Positions 1 to 12,100 of a stretch of DNA of 64,000 nucleotides are shown piece by piece; the first letter of the stretch is position 1; each line of letters opens with the position of its first letter. Origin of the DNA: Branchiostoma floridae. Its lineage: Eukaryota > Chordata > Leptocardii > Amphioxiformes > Branchiostomatidae. The position numbers and the translations under genes are program-made. The notes beneath the pieces were generated by a model. It was not told where the DNA came from, did no database searches, and saw only the letters and a program-made list of their open reading frames with translations. The stretch is from NCBI RefSeq assembly GCF_000003815.2, contig NC_049991.1:17158776-17222775 (forward strand), written 5' to 3'.

Positions 1-166
1 TTAGCTTTTCAGTGAGCTAAAACTGGATCGACATCACTTTCCTTTCCTTTAGACAATCCATTCAGGCATTCTTGAGTTTTTCAGACAATTTGAAACAAAC
101 ACACTGGCGCTGAAAAAATATAACCTTCTTGGTAATGATAATGAAGACCATGAAGACCAGACTTAC

Positions 167-3100
167 TGGCCATGCCATGTCTGAGCATGATCTCCAGCTT
201 GACCCCGCGATGTTCCAGCTCAGTCAGCTGTTTCTCCAGCTCCCGAAGCTCCTTGTCGATCTCATCCTGAGGAACTCGGTTCTTGGAGTTGATCTGTGGC
301 ACAGAGAAAGTAGGCTTCAGCAAGAAGAAGCTTCATTCTATGTACAGTGTATGACCTCAAAGTGCACATTACTGTACTGTAATCTCCAAGCAGATCCTAC
401 AATGGCATAAGATAGTACCAAACTGGCCAAGGAGCGTAGTCAACCAAGAGGTGTCCATTAGCCAAACACACTCCTAAGCCGGCTTCAGTCCTTTACCAGC
501 TTTTGATACTATCTTATGCTACCGTAGGATCTGCTTGGAGATTACATTACAGTCGATAGATTTACAACTTAACAACTTAGGATATACACGGGAGTAGAAT
601 TATAACATATCACTTTTCTTATGTTTCAAATTCAATGTCTCTAAGACACCTTTCTCAGAGTTTCTAACTGGAGTTCTGCTTCTCGACACTATGATTTATG
701 TAGCACAATCCTAAATGTGGCTAAGTCTGTATCAACCCTCGTCCCAGTTCGTCTCTGGGGTTGACTTAAGCAAAGTGTACTAGCTGGTTGTGTAAAACTG
801 AAAGAATTCTCCTATATCCTGCTGCCAACCTGATGAAACTACTTAGTAGGTAATGGAATTTTTGGAAAGGACCATGTATAAGCAGCATGTCTAAATTAAG
901 AAGCTGAACCTATACTATGGGAACGTGATAATAAGGTGTACCTGTCTCCTGTAGACTGGAGGTGCTGGTGCTCTTCTCTTTTTCTGTGCCTTCTGAGGTG
1001 AGCCCTCCTTCTCTGGTGTGGCGCTGTCTGCATCTTTCTCTCCTCTGTGGAGATGGTGAGAAACATACATTAGGCTCATCAGATGATGGAAGTCTATATG
1101 TCAATCATTACAGTGTGACCACTATATGCCAGACTTATGCTTTAGTCCCATATATACTCAAGAATTAGCCTAAGTTTACACAGTAAATCTCTTGCTGCCT
1201 GGGATTAGCAACTGTAAGGCCGGCTGCTAGGAAAGCAATTTTAGTCAGGCTACTCAACACAACCTGATCCCACATCCTTAGTCCAAAACAATCAGGGCTC
1301 GAAATGTTTTTTTCTGCATACCTGCACCAGACAGGTAACATTGACGGGTAATTAAGACATTAACCCTTAAACTGCCAGCATTTCAGCACTATAAAATGCT
1401 ATCAGTGCCAGGGTTGGCTGCTGACCTCCAAAAAGAACCCCCCGAACAAGGCCGAAATCCCTAACTTCCGAGGTTCGTGCTCTACACGTGCGCAAAGCTG
1501 CTACTTTGGGGGAATACATTCCGGGTGCGGCACACAGGACATGTATATGTGTGCCGCATATATCCGGGGTTTGGCAGTTAAGGGGTTAAAGTTTCAATTT
1601 CTNNNNNNNNNNNNNNNNNNNNNNNNNNNNNNNNNNNNNNNNNNNNNNNNNNNNNNNNNNNNNNNNNNNNNNNNNNNNNNNNNNNNNNNNNNNNNNNNNN
1701 NNCTGGGCTTCCACCGGTCCCTCGGACAGGGGGACCGCGGGTTTCCTCCCTTCGTCTGGGGTTTGTTCGTCCAGGTCAACATCTACGGGTTACAGGGGAG
1801 ACATAGATACATGTTTTTGTATGTAAATATACTCCCAAAGTAATTTCATCAGCTTGGTTGAACATTGGATATTGGAGTTTTCTTTTACACAACCAGTAAA
1901 GTGTTCGCACCACCTATGTGTATCATGTACGTTGGCTACATATATTGGCAAGAAGCAGCACTCCACTTAGAAGCTCTAAGGAAGATGTCCAATTGACATA
2001 ACATGTAGTTGAGACGTTTTTGTTTGTGTAAAAGAAAAGCTAACCCACTTATAATAAAAACTATGTACATGACGTACATGTAAATATACTTCTGATCATG
2101 TTGCTGAAGGTTAGACATCCAGGTAGAATATTGCATAAACAAAATGCATTAACTTATGATTAAGCAATCAAGAAATTCTGTAAAGAGTCAGATATGTCAA
2201 GATAGCATCCACTACAGTATTCTGTAACAATTCATTGGTCTTCAGAGTTCAACTTCATTCTCAGTTGCTGATTAAAGATAGGGGATGCTATCTGAAAGTT
2301 GCATAACAGAATTTAAAGGGTTGAACAGTTAATCTTTCAAGATATTTGGGATTGATTTCTGTCTATTGAATAGTTGCTGAAATCAAATCAATAGATTTGA
2401 ATCACCCTACAGGCTACAGCTGGAAGTAGCTTCATTATATTGCAGCAATTTGTTAGTATAACTTGATTGATATTGTTCATCAGCTTCAACGTTTTCCAAA
2501 GTAGTATGACTGATTATCTCCTTTTATTTCTTAATTTTGCAACAATGAATACAGTAAATTCAATATAGATGGTCCCAATTGAGCTTGCCTCCTCTCTACA
2601 TTATACAGTAGCTGAGTAAACTGACTGAAGCAATTTGATACTATCCATAATCCCATTCTGATGTGCAACAAATGAAATTCTGCTTGTTTTTCTTTGGTAA
2701 TAACAATGAGCAGTTAATGGATTGAAAGGTGCAGGTGTTCTCTGGCGCATGTATTGCTTTCAGTAGGCTGAGTAAGCGCAATTATCCAGCCAACTTATTC
2801 ATTTTATGCTTTTATGTCTTTCATATATGGCTGATTTTTTATACAATGACTGTTCATTTTTTAACAATTCACTCACTGTTTGATTGTGCAGCATACTGTG
2901 ACATTTGTATAATTATATGTGAGTTCAACTTGTCATTTTTTGTGTCATTTTGATGTGCTCATTCTTGAGGTGATAGTTCCTTTTTCAACCTTACCCTTCT
3001 TGTTTGTTACATGTTCGTGTGTTACAGTACTTGTTTGGATTGGAACCTCTACTGGTGCCTGCACCTGTTTGGGCACTTCTTTCCCAGCCCGAGCTGAACA

Positions 3101-6100
3101 AACAAATAAACACACTAACTGGAGGAAAAATATCATCAATACTTTAAGTAATAAACAATGATTTTTTCAGTAATGTCATAAGAGTGGTGGCTTAAATTTA
3201 AGACGTATGAAACATGATTGATTTGGTTAAAATACCCATTAGAATCAATATTCATTGCTACCTACTTAAGGCATAAAGATCTTTTTTTGATATTTGTGAA
3301 CCATTGTTAGTTAATTCTTTTTAAATTTTGGATGTTACACTATGTAGATTTTACCACAAAACAAGGCCCTGAACAGCCACCTGAAGTTAAGTGTTAGTTA
3401 ACTTAAACCAATCAGAGCAAGGTGAGATACGTAACTAGTAAATTGTAGATCAGAGAAAGGGCCATAGGGGTGAAGTCAAAGTTAAAGCAATGCAGGATTT
3501 GAAGTAGTATGGTATTACCACCAGGTAGTAAGATGTCTATGGACCCTTGACTTGCGGCAGTCAAGGATATACCCATCAGGAAAGCGATCAGGAGGAAGCT
3601 TGTTCCATAGAGACACAGCTCTACGGTAGACACTGTCAGCATGGAGACATGTTAGGCAGAAAGAAGAAAGCCTAGTTCCTACAAAGGTTTGGAGAACGTA
3701 AACTGTTCTCCAACTCACAAAGAACACATCAGAATAAGTCCCAATTGCTTAAACTTGGAAGCATTGGCACTTGACTACATGCACAAGTGACATCAGCAAT
3801 GGGTGAGTCCAATTTGTGTTGGGGAATAGTTTTAATTTAGATCAACGTGTACTTTGCCAAAGACGAATGAATTTTCAGTGCAGATACACTTAGCTTTGAA
3901 GATGTGGCAAAACAAATAAAAAAAATGTACATTGCATGCACTCAGGTAGTGTCATGACATGAACATACAATGTATTGTGAAGGGAATGTAATCAGACAAG
4001 ATAGGACTGCACAGTTTTAAGACGTATCTGAACTTTGTAAATAATTAGCAGGGATGACTTATTCTTACCTCCCTCATGACTTCAATATAAAGCAGCCTGC
4101 AGGCCGATTTGAGCTTCTCATGAATAAATAAAGGTTCAAACAAACAAACACAAAGTTACCAAGTAAGAAATTACCTGAGAGATCATCATCACTGATGTCG
4201 AAGGGGTTGAGACTGTCAGACCTGGAATCATCATCTTCCTCCTCATCACTCGGCTCATCAAACGGGTTCAGACTGCACTTCAACCGAGTCAGCTTCCTCT
4301 CGGTTGGTTTGGTGTCGAACGGATTCGGTCGATCTGACGGTTTCGTGTCAAAGGGATTGGCACGTTCTGGCCTGTTTGTTTCTGCAGACGGAGTTTCTGT
4401 AGCTGGTGGGACTTGCGCTGGTTCAGATTTTGGTGATGGCAGTTTTTTCTCTTCAGAGGATTTGTTTGTACTGGTTTGTTCCGGTTTAGGCTGGTTTACA
4501 ACAATTTCATCTTGTTTGGGCTGATTTGTTGGTGTTTCTTTTGGCTTTGGATCAGCCAATCTTTCCTCCTTTGACTTTGTTCCACCTACACTAGGACCAG
4601 CCTTTTCAACCTCTTTTACTGGAGCTTTTTCTGCACTAGGAACTGCAACTTTTTCTGGTATTTTGGACTGCACCGGTTCTGCTGGACTTGGTTCTTCATC
4701 GAATGGATTCTTTTCTTCAGGATAAGACTCAGGTGGCTTTGCTACAGGTTGTTCTAAAATCTCTGCACTGCGTGGACGTGGCTTGGGTTTTGGGGTTTCT
4801 AAAGGAACTGTAGCGTCGCCTCCATTTTCCCCTGGAGCCTTTCTAGGCCTTGGTTTTGGAACTTTTCTTTCTGCTGGTTTTGGAGATACATCTCTTGGTG
4901 GCTTTGTTGTCTCAACTTCCTGTGGCTTTAGTTTTTCTGGCTTTTCAGTCTTTTGGACATCAGTATTCATGGATACTGCTTCAGGTTTAGGAGCTACAGG
5001 CTCAGCTTTAGGACTTGGTGGGGCAGGAGATTTGCTCCTGTCCCCTTCTTTGGTCTTTTTTGACTTGTCGGATTTCTTTCTTCTCGGTGGGGGAGTAAGT
5101 TCTGCAACGTCTGCCATAACTACGTCCTCGTGACTCAAGTCCTTCCTTGGCGTCGGAGGAGAGTTGTTGTTTCCGTTGCCATTCTTGATGCCGTACGGAG
5201 ATCTGGGAGGCTTTGCGGGAGGTGCCTCCTCAGCTAGTTGCTTAGCTTGGTTCTTCTTCTTTGCATCAGCAATGTTCTTTAAGATACCAGGAAGCATATT
5301 CTTGTTCTCCTTGTCCTCGGCCTCTTGTTTAGCCTTCTGGGCGGACCGTTTTGCAAAGGGGTCTGCGCCAGCCTCCTTTTCATTCTGCTGAGCCTGTTCT
5401 TCAAAGAATCTCGCTCGAGCTTTTGCAGCCACACTTGGTGACTCTTCTTCCACTCTTATTTCTACTTCTGGCTTCTTCACGGGCTCTGGTTTCGGCTTCT
5501 CCGGCTCAGGTGTTCGGTACTCGGCTGCCTGGCTGTGGCGACTGCAGATGAGTTCTCCTGGGGCACTGCCGTCCTTGTAAGCTCCGGCTTTCAAACTCAC
5601 TTTGCAGATCGTACATCTAAGGAAAAATAGTCAAAAAGAGACACTTCAGACATACAATTTAGAGATTTTATATATATAACACAACCTACTGGAAACAGTG
5701 GCTCTGGATCTGGAAACATACTGGGCAATGCCACTTTGTTCAGGGGTAAAATGCCCAGGAAAATGCAGAATGATCCATTCCTCAAGCTACAAATTACTTA
5801 GATATATTTTGCACTGCAGTTGTCCCTTAGTAAGAGAAACATAGAAAACTATACTTTGTAAAACTTCTCAATGGGAGCTCTGCATCTCATGTCCTACTGA
5901 GGGATGACTGCAGTGCGAAAGTTGTTGATTAAATGCTAAGGGATGAATTCACTCTACACTACAAGCTTTCCAAAACAGTCATAATTGGCCCTTAGACCAT
6001 GCGCACTACTGCTGGACATAAAAAAAATGCACGTAAGAATAAGAACAAGTAACGCTGGTTCACCTTTATCCGTAGAGTAACCTATATCCGTTGCTTTTAC

Positions 6101-9100
6101 TAACAGGGTATGTAGTGATATCATGTCAATGGGTGGTTTCAAGCTGCAATATCCTGAAAATATTGCAACCAGCGTCGACTTAATATCTGTTCATACCCTG
6201 TTTTAGAAACAACAGAAATAGGTAACTCAACGGATAAAGGTGAATTAACGTTACACCTTAAATTTTTCCTAAAAATTCATATTCCAATTAAGTACTTCTT
6301 GTAAATCTTTTTTTAAAGGTGCTTACCTGAAGCAGTTCCTGTGGTACATTTTCCCATCCACGAAGACCTTCTCCACGATGTGGACGTACTTGTCACAGAC
6401 AGAACAGTTCTTGTCGCTGCGCTGCACCACCTCTGCTGGCATGAACTGCTCAATGTCCTGGACACAAAATTACACAAATGTATCATCATCATGAATCCAT
6501 GCTGGGGATAAAAATGGTAACATCTGAGGACTTGTCTGGGGCTGTTGAACCTTGAGGTAAGTCACTGCCCCCTCAGACCTTCTTTTTTTCTTTCCATCTT
6601 GTTATAGAACATCTAATCAACAACATTGACAAATCATTTGGATCACATTCACATTCAGATAATTTTCTGTAATCAAAATCAAACCCATTAGCAATGAATA
6701 CCGCTAAACCTTGCATGGGGAACTGCAATGATTACAATCAGAATTGTTCTTTTTTTTTTCTTCATGGACCTTCCATTACAGAAGGGTTGCAAAGAGGAAG
6801 GCAGCTGAAACTGAAACCTGGTTACCAAAATGTCACTAGGACATATCTTCATGATCACATTCAGATTCACCTGTACGTCTGTATCAAATACATATAGCTG
6901 GCAAGATTCCCTCAGTGAAAGTTAAGTTCTAGCAGTGTTTTTCAGTTGGCTGTCACCGTTAGTTTCGTTACAGAGCAGATAGATAGAGATGTTTGAGTGT
7001 GTAACATTAAACCTCAGTGCTTGTCCGAATTCTTGAGTCAGGAATCCAGCTCTCACACGTGCAGTGCCATACATACTCTGGTGCCATAACAGCATGCGAG
7101 CATGAGCATGTACATGTATCTTGTACCGTGGTCCCCCAACTTAAATTCTCATATGAATATCAACAAGTAAAACATCGAGCCTGGAAGTGGAGAAGAGAAA
7201 GACCTGGAAAGAGACATGTTTTCCCACAATGTGGAAGTTTTTCAAAGAGTTAATCCAGGGTGACAGATGTGCATCCAGTCCCTGATGGAAGATAGGGTGG
7301 TGTTAAGGCAGCTTTCAAGTTTGGCTGGAGCGGGAGCTCAACCAAAGTAAAGTAAGTGTACCTATATGAATAGTGCACTTCAAGCCTTCATAGGTTTGTT
7401 ATGCTATATTGGAGAAGTCTGAAGTGATGTTCTTGTTTAGTTCTGCCACAGTGGGGTTAGGAGGAGTAGAAGGATCTTGTAGTATGTGCATGCTGTGTTA
7501 TTTCTTATCACACTAAAGTCTGTTGTTTTATTTAACAGTCCTCTCCTACCTCCTGGAGGCTGGATTTCAGAGAAGATAATTGACTCTTGGAGAAGGGTGA
7601 GGGTGACGGGCTCCGTCTGCGCCTTTTGTCCTCAGTCTGTGGTGAGATACCATTTAACAACAGCCATGCAGTTATTGCACAGTGGATGGGATGGGCATAT
7701 GCTTTTTATAATGACTTCTCATGCTTGTATCATTCATGCACAATTGCACATATTCATTTAATTAGTTATCTACCAACAGTAATGAAAATTGGTGCAGAAA
7801 AAAGGACATGCCAGGGCTTCTACATGGCTTCTTATCATGCTTGTATTATACATGCACAAATTCATTCTATTAGATATCTACTACACTGTGATTAACATTT
7901 AAAGGTGTAGAAACAATGGGCACTATACAAGCATATCTCTAGACCATGAGGATATCATGCTTTCCAGTGATGTTAAGTGGTAATAATATCTGAATATTAA
8001 TATTTTCTACATCATACATGTACATGACATTATAATACAAATTGTAAAATGGCTGTTAGTATGACAGGGTAAAGACCACAGAAGGTTGATACATGTAGTG
8101 GCAAATGAACTAGAAAGAGGATCTGTTCAACTGCTTATATTAATACATGGATAATTGCAATTGCTTATCATGCATGTATAATTAACGATTGCAATTATCC
8201 ATATTAGGGTGATTGAGTTCCCTAAGGGTACATATGACTGGAGGCCTAAACAGTACAGGGTTGATGGGAGAATGACCTACATATATTCAGGCTGAGAGGT
8301 AAATAAGGAGGAATCCCTACAAAGTAAACTCTTGTATAAAGAAACACCTTAAAGTTTGTGCATCCAAGGACGTTGATGTAGCGTCCTTGGTGCATCCAAG
8401 CCTGGTTCAGACAGGCTTATATTGTGTGCACAACTACAACGTGTGTGAACTACATGTACATGATATATATATGCTGTACGTACAAGGTACAAAATATGTC
8501 ATACATGACATTGTACAATTTTGCAGTCAATATGAAATGTACTGATAAAGGTAAAACATGGGTGTACAACATAAGCAACATAAAGAGTGTGTGTGCAGTG
8601 AAGAGGGTTTGCAAAAAAAAAAACTCAAAAGGTGGCAGCCAACTTTAAAAAAACACTTCAGAACATAAATCTAAAAAAACAAGGACACTCGCAAAACAAA
8701 AACATGCAATATTGAGTCTTGGAAGAAACTAGCTGCTTTTGAAACTTGGAATTCAACTAAAATAATGCAACATAAATTTTGTGACATGAAAATGAGCATG
8801 TACATACATCTTAATATAAATGGTAATTCATACATACGATTTATAGAATCATACATGTACATGCTTGCTAGATATAAAGTTATTATAATCTCAATTTTTA
8901 CTAGGCTAAGCTTGCATCTGAAACAGTACTAAGATTTTCTGAAAACACATCTTTTTGATTGATTTAATTCCAATCATTCGTTGTGAGAAAATCATCATCA
9001 GAATATCAAATTTAAAACAATTTCAAGGCATGATCACAAGAGCAAAAGAATCAGCACCACAGCACACTTGCAGTCCCCTTTAAGCATAACTCTTTACTGT

Positions 9101-12100
9101 TTACCTTGTTGGTTTCTTGTAACACTGGTTCTTGTGCTAGGTAGGCCTGACCCAAGCAGTAAGCACATCCAAAACAGAACACAAGATACAGGAAAAGGAA
9201 AGAACAACCCACCACCATTAATTGTAAAAGAAAAGAACAAATTAGTTAACAAAAGCCAGTGCAAATGACAAGCATTGTCCACATGAATCTAATAGCAGAA
9301 AGCCACAACATCATGTAGAAAACTCCAATCTTGGTAATTCATTCTATAACAAAATTGTCCCTTTAAAAAACAATTTTCGACAGAAAATTTTTGGTGGATA
9401 ATCTGCAACTAACCATGTGAACAATGCATGTTTCTGGTAACAATAAAATAAAAACATGTCCTAAATGAATCAACCATCCAATCATGAATGAAAGCTGTAC
9501 TTAGTATGATTTGTAACTTCAATGTGTGAATTATTAGTGGCATAAATACATGCGCTTAAATTGTGATTTTTGATGTCCAACAGTACTTGACAATATAGGT
9601 TTTGCCAATCACTTCGCCTCGATACTGTACAATGATTTCTTCAAAGATTATTGCAAATCTATTTCATCTCAATACAATTTCACATTTTCATTACATGATT
9701 ATCTCTTGACTAATTCATGATTTAATCAATCATCAGAAGTAAGAGAACTTTCTTTGATTTAATTTTGGCAAATTTTCATCAACCTGATCAAGCTCAACAT
9801 CAGCTGACCTGCAAGACCTCTGATTGGATGATTGACATGATTTTCTGGCCAATCACAGCCCATTACCTTGAAGGGGTTATCATCATCATCCACAGCCTTG
9901 GACTTCTTGACCCCTGCAGCAGGAGACAGACTGGCTGGAGGTCGCTTCACTCCTCCCTTACCTGCACCTCCTGGATGATCATAAGGAGAACACTTGTAAA
10001 TCTTCAAGAAACGTATGAGGATAGAAGACTTACAATTAGAATGCATGGAGACTCCACAAAGCGAAACGAGCACTGCATGGTGTTAATGATGTGCAGAGTT
10101 CTCTCCTACATAATGTCCTTAGTGACACTTGGGGTCTGAACCTAATGTCTTTGCACTGTGCATGAATCTATACAAATTGAAATCATTCTGTTGTACCTCT
10201 TGCATATTGTATGTGGCCAGGCCAACTTGATTTGTCGTCAAGGCCTGACAATGTTAAGTTGTTGGTACTCAGATAAAAAGAGAGAAAAATGCTCAACTGG
10301 AAAGCATCAGCATGGATACAGAAGGAGGAGCTTGTCTAACATGGTTTCAGGGAATGAACTTACTATAAGTTAGATCATTCAATTTTTTTCCCAGTTTTCA
10401 TCTTGACGTGTTTGCAAACTTTACTGTAATTTCAGCTACAACTTACGAGTTTACATGCATGGCTCACAGTTAACCACAATCTAAAGGTAATGCCAGCTTT
10501 TTCTAACTTGATAATGTAGAACAAGACTACAGCTTGAGGAATGTAATACTGCAGAAAATGCAAACAGGGTGCAATACACTGTTCAGTAGTTCCTTTGTTG
10601 CACCACAGAACTTGAGAGGGAACATGTGCTTACAGTAAACCTTATAGGATTAAATTGCAGCCAAGGCTGGCTTTCTTATTTGTGATTTTGACCTCAGCAC
10701 TTGGGCATAAACATGTCTGTACCTGTCTGTATTTCTTAAGCAGGTTCTTAGCTAGGAGCATTTTTCCCTTTTGAAAGTAAACATCTCCTATCTCAAATGG
10801 TTTGTAACGTTTAGTGGGAAGATAATTGAGCTGGCTCTGCTTTGGAGAATGTATCATTTATTTTATATTGTTTATAGTTCTTTCCCAGGAATGAAATTTG
10901 AACCGCCCTAGGCTGTCTTGTATATGCAACTCTGATCCTATGCTCTTCAAGCCCCTGAAGTAACAGTATGTTACTGTTTTTCTAGAAGAAAAAAACATTA
11001 CACGGGGGCATTGCAAGGGAGTAAAGCTACTGAGAATGATGTGGAAGTTTTTTTCCCCATTTTTGAGATACAATGTATTTCAATTTCTTGTACTTAACGC
11101 ATAAGGGAGAGGCATAACTCTTCTAGCCTGAGTACCATGCTCCATGGTGACCTCTGGCTAACACTGAGTAATACTTTTGCTGGCGAGCCAGCGATCACAA
11201 TGGAGGATGGTACTCAGGGTACCATTCTTCCCCTGATTAGAAAAAAAAAACTGGGTTTACAGGGTTCTTACCGAGCCCTGGCCCACTGAAGAAGTTGTAT
11301 AGCTGTGACAGGTACGTCATGATGCTGAGTTTGTCAGGAACTTTCAGTGCCACCATGTCTGCAGGGTCCAGTAGAGAAGGGATGCCCAACTCCTGCTCCG
11401 CCACATCAAAAGCCTGTGGACAGGATAAAAGTCTGTTAGAGATACATTTGCATCAACGGAGGGATCGAAATTTTTTTCTTACATATCCACACTGTCACCT
11501 CTGCATAAGAATCACCTGCTGGCCAATGTGGCTACTTTCTGGCCGTCCCTTACATTACTTTCCCACTAGAAATTCTGTCTGCTTTATATGACTATTATAG
11601 GCATGTTTGACTTAACAACTAAAAGAATTGGACTGTAATAACAAGACAGCATTACAATATAACAAAACGTGTAACTGGTATACATAGACCTCATGCCATA
11701 TGACAATAATTTTGTTCCGCAACATGTTAACAACACATAGATGAATAGTAAATTAAGTTAAATTGAAAAAATTCTTTTGAACAGTTAAGCTATGTAATAC
11801 ATGTATGATTTTTATCTGTTTTTCGTTTGATCAATAATTCAGCAAGACAGAAATACTGAGTTATTTAAGGTTGGTATGTAGAATGACAACTGGGTCAGAA
11901 GGAAATGAGTTCACTGATTTGCTAGTGGTGGTTCCACATCTACTCATTCTACTGTTCTTTTATTTGCCAGACAAAATGTTCTGAGCACCTACCAGCTTGT
12001 TGTTTTCCCGAATATTCTCCTTTGAAAGTGAACCAAAGTCTCTGTGGAATGGAAGAGCAAAGGAAAATTGAACTGACATCATGTCTATTGTAAAACACAA

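Noticed and set aside
910..1104. Arg/Thr-rich minus-strand frame
   Set aside because: Wrong frame of the MICAL-like exon; the frame giving [14 protein letters not shown] fits both neighbours.
4195..5391. Plus-strand Ser/Gly/Phe-rich frames
   Set aside because: Antisense shadows of the large MICAL-like exon 6, which has the domain logic and splice sites.
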